A stretch of DNA of 64,000 nt. Origin: Ignavibacteriales bacterium. Its GTDB lineage: Bacteria; Bacteroidota; Ignavibacteria; Ignavibacteriales; Melioribacteraceae. The notes under the pieces are model-generated. The model was not told where the DNA came from, searched no databases, and worked only from the letters and a program-made list of their open reading frames with translations. The stretch is taken from NCBI GenBank assembly GCA_020635275.1, contig JACKAA010000002.1:744001-808000 (forward strand), written 5' to 3'. Each line of letters opens with the position of its first letter. The first letter of the stretch is position 1. Below, one piece after another: positions 42,207 to 49,787 of this stretch. The position numbers were made by a program, and so were the translations under genes.

Positions 42207-42992
42207 TTAAAAATATATGCTATAATTAAGTAACTTAAAATTTACAGTGTTGGGATCCGGAACAATTTTGGCATAGTTTTTTGTCACATGAATTTTTGTA
42301 ACAAAATCAGCAACAAAATAACCAATGAAACCGCCTAAAATAACATCACTAAGCCAATGATGATTTTGATAAACTCTTGAAAATGCCGTAAGAAATGCTG
42401 GAAAATAAAAAGCAGCTTTTAGAAAACTATTGTCTGTATTTTTGGCTAAAATTGTAGAGGTTGAAAAAGCTAAAGCTGTATGACCTGAATTTAATGATAA
42501 AAAATTACTTCCCTGAAAGGAAAGTGGATAGAAAGAATATTGATTTGAATTATGTGTGGGGCGTTCTCTTCCAAATCCAAATTTCAATATCATTGTAATT
42601 AAGCCGGTATATACGGAAGAACTTAAAATTTCATAACCTATTTTTTTATTGTGTGAATTTTCATTTGCTAATCCGCTTATATAAATTAAACCCCCTAAAG
42701 AAGGAGAGAGCCATCCTTCTCCCCAAATTCTACCGAATTCAACTAATAAAGAATTTTTGTATTGATTGTTTTGTAATGCAAAAGATTGAACATCTCTATC
42801 GAAGAACATTGAGGAGTATGTTAAGCTGGAAATTCCGAGTAAAATTAATCCGTCTTTTGCGTTCCATTTTGATGGCTGCTGAATAAATTTTTCCGAGTCT
42901 TTTTCAAAAGTTTTAAAATCATAATCATTTTGTGCATAAATTAATTGACATGAAATAATTATCAGAAAAAGCAAAGGCAAATATTTTTTCAT
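42207..42992 (-). CDS. PAP2-type membrane phosphatase, copy 1
   Basis: A signal peptide or first helix (LPLLFLIIISCQLIYAQ) is followed by a phosphatase domain with all three PAP2 motifs: KFGFGRERP, NSGHTALAFS and SRVYQNHHWLSD. The 261-residue length fits lipid phosphatases such as undecaprenyl-pyrophosphate or phosphatidate phosphatases facing the periplasm. A second PAP2 gene lies at 47354-48217. It is close to, and probably downstream of, the pyruvate-kinase-like gene. Confidence 0.9.
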   Translation of the reverse strand: MKKYLPLLFLIIISCQLIYAQNDYDFKTFEKDSEKFIQQPSKWNAKDGLILLGISSLTYSSMFFDRDVQSFALQNNQYKNSLLVEFGRIWGEGWLSPSLGGLIYISGLANENSHNKKIGYEILSSSVYTGLITMILKFGFGRERPTHNSNQYSFYPLSFQGSNFLSLNSGHTALAFSTSTILAKNTDNSFLKAAFYFPAFLTAFSRVYQNHHWLSDVILGGFIGYFVADFVTKIHVTKNYAKIVPDPNTVNFKLLNYSIYF

Positions 42993-43007
42993 AATTAATT
43001 TACTTTC

Positions 43008-44876
43008 TTAATTAATGTTATAAATCTGATGAGATAAATGTAAATTTTCTGCTCCTTCTAATTTTGGTAAAATAATTTCTTTTTTCTTTTGGAAGAATTG
43101 CATTCTGCGTAAAATTTTATCTAACATTTTTACCGCTTTAATTATATAATAACCTTTGTTGAGCATTACACACTCTGCTCTTTCTGCCAATGCAGAATCT
43201 GTAATTTCTGATCTTGTTGGAACACCTTTTTTTGCTAATGTTTCTAAAACTTGAGTTGCCCAAACATCGGGAATATGTGCGGCTTCGCAAATTCTCATAA
43301 TTTCTTCCTGGATGCTGGCAAAATTTTTCCATCCAGTTTCAATTGCCAAATCACCGCGCGCAATCATTACTCCAACCGGATATTTTTGCATTGATCGCAA
43401 TAAAATTCTTGGAAGATTTTTAAATCCTTTTTCGGTTTCAATTTTTAAAATTACGCCTATACTTTTTTGTTTGTTTTCCAAAAAATCATGAAGTTGTTCC
43501 ACATCATTTTCATTATTAACAAAAGAAAAATTTACTGCGTCTGCATATTCTGCAACAAAATTCATATCCGATTTATCTTTATCTGTTAATCCGCTAACTT
43601 TTAAATCACTTACCGGAAGATTAATTCCTTTATCAGCTTTTAATTTACTTCCCAAATCTTTCGCATATGTGATTTTTATCTCAACTTCATTTTCTCTTAC
43701 TTCTTCAATAATTCCTTCAATTTTTCCATCATCAAAATAGATTGATTCTCCAATTTTTAAATCAGAAAATATTTCCGGCAAGGTACAGCTTACGTGAGCC
43801 AGTTCTGTAATAATTCCATTTTCATCATACTTTGCATCTTCACCCTGAATAGCTTCTTTTGTTAAAATTATTTTATCACCAATTTTAAGTGTTATAGATT
43901 TTTCTAACGGTAATAGTTCACCAACTTTAACTTTTTGAGTTCCATCTTTTTGTTTAATTAATTTCAACTCAGTACCGGAAGTGATATAAGCAGATTCATT
44001 ACATGATCCCCACTTACCAAGACCTTGTTTTTTATCAATTGTGATTTTACATTTTTTACCTCGGGAATCTGTAAAGGAAATCACGTTTCCTTTTTTAATT
44101 TTTTTGAACCATATTTCATCAACAGGTAAAATTGAATCTGCTGAATTGTTAGGGGGAATTACATCCGGTGGAGCAATCCAAATTTTTGCCGGCGAAATGG
44201 ATTTTCCATACTCATCTCTATTTGGTTTTATGTGAATTACCTGTGCGCCCGGCACCATTGCTCCGGTGCGTAATTTTGGTCCGCCTAAATCCATTGTAAC
44301 TTTACAGTTTTTATTTAATTTTTTGCTTGCATCTTTAACATTATCTATCATTTTCATCCAAACTTCTTCACTATCGTGAGCGCAATTAATTCGTGCACAA
44401 TTCATTCCAGACTTAATTAATTTATAAACAAATTTGTAATCATCTGCTGCAGTATTTGGCAAAGTAACCATTATTCTTGTTCTTCTTTTCTTTGATTTAT
44501 TTCCGAATAAAAGCTTGGTGTTTTTATTCAGTATTTTTTTAGCTTTTTTTACAGATAAATCAACTTTACCATTATTGCTTATTTCTTTATCGTTTAATTT
44601 CTCAATTATATTTTTGGTGGATAACAAACTTTTCATTACATGAGGTTCAATATTTGATAAGCCCGGCAAACCTAATTCATTTAATTCATCCTGAATTAAT
44701 GAAAGATCAAAACTGCGAAATGCCAAATAGTGAATTAAATTTTTTGCACTTTTTGTGTAAAGTGGATTAACATTATTAATTTCAGATTCATATTTTTTTT
44801 CAAATGTTTTAAGCTGATTAATAATTTCATCAAACTTAATTTCAAGTGCGTCTAATTTTTGGTTGTTATTTTTCAT
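43008..44876 (-). CDS. Atypical pyruvate-kinase-like protein with N-terminal extension
   Basis: A 622-residue protein. About 130 N-terminal residues are helical and unrelated to standard pyruvate kinase. The catalytic barrel then starts (RTRIMVTLPNTAAD, MNCARINCAH, KVTMDLGGPKLRTG) and the B domain is enlarged to about 190 residues. The active-site blocks VILKIETEKG, VMIARGDLAIETG and WATQVLETLAKKGVPTRSEI retain the expected Lys, Glu, Asp and Thr. The usual C-terminal allosteric domain is absent. It may be a real pyruvate kinase with altered regulation or a phosphoryl-transfer enzyme of other specificity. Confidence 0.83.
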   Translation of the reverse strand: MKNNNQKLDALEIKFDEIINQLKTFEKKYESEINNVNPLYTKSAKNLIHYLAFRSFDLSLIQDELNELGLPGLSNIEPHVMKSLLSTKNIIEKLNDKEISNNGKVDLSVKKAKKILNKNTKLLFGNKSKKRRTRIMVTLPNTAADDYKFVYKLIKSGMNCARINCAHDSEEVWMKMIDNVKDASKKLNKNCKVTMDLGGPKLRTGAMVPGAQVIHIKPNRDEYGKSISPAKIWIAPPDVIPPNNSADSILPVDEIWFKKIKKGNVISFTDSRGKKCKITIDKKQGLGKWGSCNESAYITSGTELKLIKQKDGTQKVKVGELLPLEKSITLKIGDKIILTKEAIQGEDAKYDENGIITELAHVSCTLPEIFSDLKIGESIYFDDGKIEGIIEEVRENEVEIKITYAKDLGSKLKADKGINLPVSDLKVSGLTDKDKSDMNFVAEYADAVNFSFVNNENDVEQLHDFLENKQKSIGVILKIETEKGFKNLPRILLRSMQKYPVGVMIARGDLAIETGWKNFASIQEEIMRICEAAHIPDVWATQVLETLAKKGVPTRSEITDSALAERAECVMLNKGYYIIKAVKMLDKILRRMQFFQKKKEIILPKLEGAENLHLSHQIYNIN

Positions 44877-44947
44877 CTCAAAACTCTTTTTTTTATTTTG
44901 TAAATAATTCTCGTTTTGTAATAGAAACTTCTGAAAAATTAGAATTT

Positions 44948-45017
44948 GTCATATTGAGCAAAGCGAAATATCTCCTTTTTTCTTCGAAATGAGATTCTTC
45001 ACTTTGTTCAGAATGAC
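44948..45017. repeat. 70-base GTCAT...ATGAC palindromic element
   Basis: Terminal inverted repeats GTCAT and ATGAC enclose TTGAGCAAAGCGAA and its near-complement TTCACTTTGTTCA, so the whole can form one imperfect hairpin. It sits in the gap upstream of the pyruvate-kinase-like gene. Confidence 0.75.
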
Positions 45018-45066
45018 ACTTAATGAATATTTCAGAAGTTTTTAACAAATATTTTCTACTGTTAGC

Positions 45067-46170
45067 TTAAATAGTTTCTTTCAGTTCAACACTAAAAACA
45101 CCAACCATATTTTTTTTGCCTTTTAACGCACAAATTCCAACAGACTCAATTACATAATCTTCATCAATATCATGTAGCACACTTAATAAATCTGCAGAAA
45201 TTAAAACCTTTTTATTATAAAAATTACAGTTTGATCTTATTCTTGCTGCTGTATTTATTGCATCTCCGTGATAAGCTAATTCTTTTTTCATTTCACCAAC
45301 TTCAGCAACAGTTACAAGTCCATAATTTAATCCGGCTTTAAATTGCGGAACAAAGCCGTAAACATTTTTATAATGTTCTTCTCTATTTTTTAGTGTTTTT
45401 TCAAATTCAAAAAAAGCGTTTATGCAATTATTGTTTTTTATTCCTTTTTTACTCTCCCAAGTTAAAACAACTTCATCGCCAACGTATTGATAAATTTGAG
45501 CGTGACATTTAATTACAACGTCGGTTAAATCACTGTAGCAATCTTGAATTAGCATACTATACTTTTTATGTCCAAGTTTTTCAGCATATTCAGTTGAGGA
45601 AATTAAATCCAAAAACATAAAGATTCTATTTTCTTCTTGCGGTCTGTGATATTTCCCAATTAAATAATTAAGTAAAATTCCCTGGCCAAGTTTTTCACTG
45701 ATGGAAAGAACAAATAAAGCTGACATCACAACAAAGCTCCAATATAGCATTAGTGCCCAAACTTTTGGACTTTTTAAGAAAAATATATATCTCTCAAAAA
45801 TTGCAATGTGAAGAGGGGATTTGTTAAGAATGTATATTAAACTGACATATGTTGCAACGGAAGTGAGTATGAAAATACTTATAAAATAAAATGCTGTTTT
45901 AATAATTAGTACTTTTCCAAACGGAAGTTTTCTAAATAAATTATTAAAAAAGAATATTTCGAATATGGCTAAACCTAAACCGCCTGCAACTACAACCGAA
46001 GTGGCAATTATTAATACACGAAAGAAGTTGTATTTGTAATTTAAATTGTAAATACCATAAATTGCTGCGGTGTAACCTTCTATTGCCATTTCAAGAAAAA
46101 CATAAAAAATTGCGGCAACAATCCAGTATACAAGCAAAAAGAGGATTTTATGGAATTGATTCTTTGTCAA
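45067..46170 (-). CDS. Membrane class III adenylate/guanylate cyclase
   Basis: A 367-residue protein. The N-terminal 160 residues contain about four hydrophobic helices. A class III cyclase domain follows, with metal-binding FLDLISSTEYAEKLG and YVGDEVVLTW, the dimer strand KAGLNYGLV, and the substrate/transition-state segment YHGDAINTAARIRSN. The catalytic residues appear intact, so it should make a cyclic nucleotide at the inner membrane. The base specificity is not certain. An HD-PycTM protein, a family that includes cyclic-nucleotide effectors, is encoded 2.2 kb away on the opposite strand. Confidence 0.88.
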   Translation of the reverse strand: MTKNQFHKILFLLVYWIVAAIFYVFLEMAIEGYTAAIYGIYNLNYKYNFFRVLIIATSVVVAGGLGLAIFEIFFFNNLFRKLPFGKVLIIKTAFYFISIFILTSVATYVSLIYILNKSPLHIAIFERYIFFLKSPKVWALMLYWSFVVMSALFVLSISEKLGQGILLNYLIGKYHRPQEENRIFMFLDLISSTEYAEKLGHKKYSMLIQDCYSDLTDVVIKCHAQIYQYVGDEVVLTWESKKGIKNNNCINAFFEFEKTLKNREEHYKNVYGFVPQFKAGLNYGLVTVAEVGEMKKELAYHGDAINTAARIRSNCNFYNKKVLISADLLSVLHDIDEDYVIESVGICALKGKKNMVGVFSVELKETI

Positions 46171-46351
46171 TTAAAAATCCAAACAATTTTAATTTTAGAA
46201 GTTAGAAAAGATTTATTTGAGGTCTCAATTCAGTTTAATTTATATTTATAAATTATAAAATAACCCTCTTATTTCAAAGAAGGATATTATTGCAAGAATT
46301 TTAACGAATATTTAAAAATTACGTTTTACCCATGCATATTTAAGAATTTGA

Positions 46352-47293
46352 CTAGTTTAATGAATTAACTGTTATTGCCACATTTCCTTTTTTATGACCC
46401 AACTCTACGTATTTATGTGCTTCTATAATTTGATCAAAACTGTAACATTTATCATTGATAGGTTTAATTACATTTTGCTCAACTAATTCCTTAATTCTTG
46501 AAAGTCGGTTTGAATCAAGCAGCAATGCTTCATCATCAATAGATAAGTATTTTCCATTTTTAGTTAATGATTTTTTACATGCTTTTTTCAGATCTGAACT
46601 TTTAGCTTTTCCCACGGCATCTAAAATTACATCATATATTTCCAATTCATTTATTGAATTCGGTTTCGTATAATCAATTACATTATCTGCACCTAATGAT
46701 TTTACAAAATCAATATGTTTGGCACTGCATACGCCGGTAACTTCTGCTCCCAGATGTTTTGCAAATTGTACTGCTATTGTTCCGGTGGTGCTGCTTGCAC
46801 CGTATATAAGTACTTTTTGATTACGTTGAATATTTCCTTTTTCAAGAAATTGCAAAGCAAGCAATCCGCCATAAGCTGCAGAAGTAGCTTCCTCAAAACT
46901 TATATTATTTGGTTTAATTGCAAGACCACCTTTTTTTGAATCTTTTTCTTTCATACATTTATAATCTGCATAAGCACCCAAATACATTCCGGTAAGTCCA
47001 AATACTTGATCACCAACTTTAAATCTTTTGATTTCAGTTCCAACTTTTTCAGTAATACCGGAGAAAACTTCTCCAAGAATCTCATTCCTTGGTTTTGTAA
47101 TGCCCATCATTAATCTAAATGGAATAAACAAACTCAACGGAACTTTTGAACTTCGTATAAAAATATCACTGTTTGTAACAGACGCCGCGTAAATTTTAAT
47201 AAGCACTTCATCATCTTTTGGTTCGGGAGCATTACATTCAACTATTTCCAAATTTTCTGGAGGACCATACTTTTTACAAATAATTGCTTTCAT
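46352..47293 (-). CDS. MDR-family NAD(P)-dependent quinone oxidoreductase-like
   Basis: A 313-residue zinc-independent medium-chain dehydrogenase. The GroES-like domain starts MKAIICKKYGPPENLEIVE, and the nucleotide motif is VLIYGASSTTGTIAVQFAKHLGAEVTGV. The zinc ligands of classic alcohol dehydrogenase are absent. It should reduce a quinone or enal. The 56481-57449 gene is a close family member. Confidence 0.9.
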   Translation of the reverse strand: MKAIICKKYGPPENLEIVECNAPEPKDDEVLIKIYAASVTNSDIFIRSSKVPLSLFIPFRLMMGITKPRNEILGEVFSGITEKVGTEIKRFKVGDQVFGLTGMYLGAYADYKCMKEKDSKKGGLAIKPNNISFEEATSAAYGGLLALQFLEKGNIQRNQKVLIYGASSTTGTIAVQFAKHLGAEVTGVCSAKHIDFVKSLGADNVIDYTKPNSINELEIYDVILDAVGKAKSSDLKKACKKSLTKNGKYLSIDDEALLLDSNRLSRIKELVEQNVIKPINDKCYSFDQIIEAHKYVELGHKKGNVAITVNSLN

Positions 47294-47353
47294 ATTTTCT
47301 ATCTCTAAATGTTATAGAATACTTTTATTAAAACTCTTTTACTCAATTTAATT

Positions 47354-48217
47354 TCAATCTAATTTATAAATAAGTGATATTCCATTATAAGTAGGATAAA
47401 TAGAAAAAGAATTTTGTTGTTGACCCAAACCTTCATGAAAATTAATTACTGAATTTGATAAGACCAATCCCAAGGCAGTTCCAATAACAACATCAGAAAA
47501 CCAATGCTTATCGGCATAGAATCTTGAAATAGGCGTTGTTGCAGCCAACGCGTATAAAGCAACCGTAGCGTAAGGATTATTAATTTGATTTGATAAAATA
47601 TTGGAAACACCGAATGCAATTGCTGCATGACCGGAAATAAATGAAGCTCTATCTTGACCAATTCCCTTTAAAAATTTGAAAGAAAGATTTCCCTCATTAT
47701 TATAGGGTCTGGCTCTGCCAAAAATAATTCTAATTGGTACCTGGATTACACCGATTAAAAAAATGGTTTCGGTCAGCATTAAACCGGTGTCTCTTATCCA
47801 ATCATCCTCAACAATTGCTCCGGTTAAGTAAAACAAAACAGATGCTGGAAAAGCGAATACAGGCGATCCGTAATTATATCCGATTGGTTCAATTCCGTTC
47901 AGAACTTCATTTTGATTTTTTAAAGATATTTGTCGAACTTCATCGTCTAATAAAAAAGATAATCCGGAAATAACAGATAATCCGCCAAAAGTAATTAAAT
48001 CGTTGTTGTTCCATCTAAATGGTGAGGTTAAAGTTGAACCGACAGAATTTAAAAATATTTTTGAGTCGGAGGTTAAAGTTCTTGTATTATATTGATTGGA
48101 TTTTTGTTCAAAAGATTTGTAAAAATTTACATTTGTTGATGATTGAGAAAAGCTATTGGTCAGAAATAATAAAAGGAAAAAAAACACAAATCTTTTTTTT
48201 ATTAATAGATCGTTCAT
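47354..48217 (-). CDS. PAP2-type membrane phosphatase, copy 2
   Basis: A signal peptide (FVFFFLLLFLTNSFSQ) precedes a domain with RIIFGRARPY, SFISGHAAIAFG and SRFYADKHWFSDVVIG, the three PAP2 motifs. Sequence and length (287 residues) resemble copy 1 at 42207-42992 but with many differences, so they are older paralogues. The probable role is periplasmic lipid-phosphate dephosphorylation. Confidence 0.9.
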   Translation of the reverse strand: MNDLLIKKRFVFFFLLLFLTNSFSQSSTNVNFYKSFEQKSNQYNTRTLTSDSKIFLNSVGSTLTSPFRWNNNDLITFGGLSVISGLSFLLDDEVRQISLKNQNEVLNGIEPIGYNYGSPVFAFPASVLFYLTGAIVEDDWIRDTGLMLTETIFLIGVIQVPIRIIFGRARPYNNEGNLSFKFLKGIGQDRASFISGHAAIAFGVSNILSNQINNPYATVALYALAATTPISRFYADKHWFSDVVIGTALGLVLSNSVINFHEGLGQQQNSFSIYPTYNGISLIYKLD

Positions 48218-48389
48218 AATATTCTTTCATATTATTTACCGACTAAATTTAATATTTTATATTCATAAATATTTTAGAATTTATAAAGTTCATGGCAAAT
48301 ATTTTATTATATAAATCAAAATAATCTTCTTAATAAATTTTATATTTTATTTTTCCAAATTAAATTTTAATCTAATAGGAAATACCAAA

Positions 48390-49628
48390 ATGAATGAAGA
48401 ATTAATATCAAGAGCTGAAAATTATGTTCGTTCATATTTTGAAGAGAAAAATCCGGAACATTTATATTACCACGATTTCAACCATGCGGTTGACGTAGTT
48501 AAAGCTGTTGCTAAAATTGGAGGCGGCTCAAATTTAGCGAGTGATGATTTGGAAATTCTGACTATTGCATCTTGGTTTCACGATCTTGGCTATATCAATT
48601 CCTATGAAAATCATGAAGAGGCAAGTGCTGAAATTGCAGAAAAATTTCTTAAGGAAAATAATTACGAAAGTGTGAAAATTGAAAAAATTAAATCGTGTAT
48701 TATTGCAACAAAGTTTGAAGAAAAACCGCAAAATTTATTGCATGAAGTTATTAAAGACGCAGATTTACTTCATATTGCAAAAAAAAGTTTTTTTGATCAA
48801 AGTGAATTGCTAAAACTGGAAACAGAGAAAACTTTTGGAAAGAAAATTGATGATTATGATTGGTATGAGGAAACGCTGAAATTTTTTACAATGCACGAAT
48901 TTTTTACAACTTATGCATTAGAAAGATATACTGATAGAAAAAGAAAGAACATTGCAAAGCTGAATAAATTTTTGGATAAATCATTATTGAAATCTAAATC
49001 GGATAAACTGAAAGAAGAAAAAATATTAATTGAAAAGGAAAAATTAAAAGATAAACAAAGCGCTTCTTTGAAAGCCGAAAGAGGAATAGAAACAATGTTC
49101 AGAAATGTGATAAGAACTCACGTTGAATTTAGCGCTATGGCAGACAGTAAAGCAAACATAATGATAAGCGTTAATACTTTAGTTCTTACTGCAATAATTG
49201 CAATTCTGGCAAGAAATCTTGATGTAAATCCTCATTTGATAATTCCAACAATAATTTTAACGGTTGTAAGTTTAAGCACATTAATTCTTGCAACTATTGT
49301 AACCCGACCCAAAATTACCGATGGAGTTTTTACCGAAGACGATATTAAAAACAAAAAAACAAACCTTTTATTCTTTGGTAATTTTTATAAAATGAAGCTG
49401 GATACTTTTACTTGGGGAATGAAAGAAATGATGAATGATAAAGAATATCTTTACAGTAATATGATTATGGATTTTTATTATTTGGGTCAAGTCTTAGGAA
49501 GAAAATATAAATTTCTAAATATTTGCTACAGTATTTTTATTTATGGAATGATTATCTCGGTATTGGTTTTTGCAATTGCAATAATTTTATCTCCCGGACA
49601 AACTGATATTGGATCAATTATAGATTAA
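48390..49628 (+). CDS. HD-domain plus PycTM (Pycsar-effector-like) membrane protein
   Basis: A 412-residue fusion. Residues 1-190 form an HD phosphohydrolase domain (YYHDFNHAVD with H28, WFHD with H64-D65, KDADLLH). A charged coiled coil spans about 195-225. The C-terminal part matches the PycTM domain: RTHVEFSAMADSKANIMISVN, paired membrane helices at about 251-273 and 280-303, and a last helix near 375-400. PycTM proteins are cell-killing membrane effectors of the Pycsar antiphage system, triggered by cyclic pyrimidine nucleotides. No pyrimidine cyclase is immediately adjacent, though two class III cyclases lie within 5 kb. Confidence 0.82.
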   Translation: MNEELISRAENYVRSYFEEKNPEHLYYHDFNHAVDVVKAVAKIGGGSNLASDDLEILTIASWFHDLGYINSYENHEEASAEIAEKFLKENNYESVKIEKIKSCIIATKFEEKPQNLLHEVIKDADLLHIAKKSFFDQSELLKLETEKTFGKKIDDYDWYEETLKFFTMHEFFTTYALERYTDRKRKNIAKLNKFLDKSLLKSKSDKLKEEKILIEKEKLKDKQSASLKAERGIETMFRNVIRTHVEFSAMADSKANIMISVNTLVLTAIIAILARNLDVNPHLIIPTIILTVVSLSTLILATIVTRPKITDGVFTEDDIKNKKTNLLFFGNFYKMKLDTFTWGMKEMMNDKEYLYSNMIMDFYYLGQVLGRKYKFLNICYSIFIYGMIISVLVFAIAIILSPGQTDIGSIID

Positions 49629-49679
49629 TTAAAATGAACCAACAAGAGGTTCCTGAAAAATTAAGAAGATAAATAAATT

Positions 49680-49769
49680 GTCATTTCGAATCAGTCAACC
49701 GAATGATGAGAAATCTTTTTTTTAACTGAAATTATGAGATTCTTACGTCGCTTTGCTCCTCAGAATGAC
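49680..49769. repeat. 90-base GTCAT...ATGAC palindromic element
   Basis: GTCAT (49680-49684) and ATGAC (49765-49769) bound an interior with ATGATGAGAAATC and ATGAGATTCTTAC segments. It separates the convergent HD-PycTM and barrel genes and may stop transcripts from both sides. Confidence 0.7.
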
Positions 49770-49787
49770 ATTGCTTTTTAGAGATTT

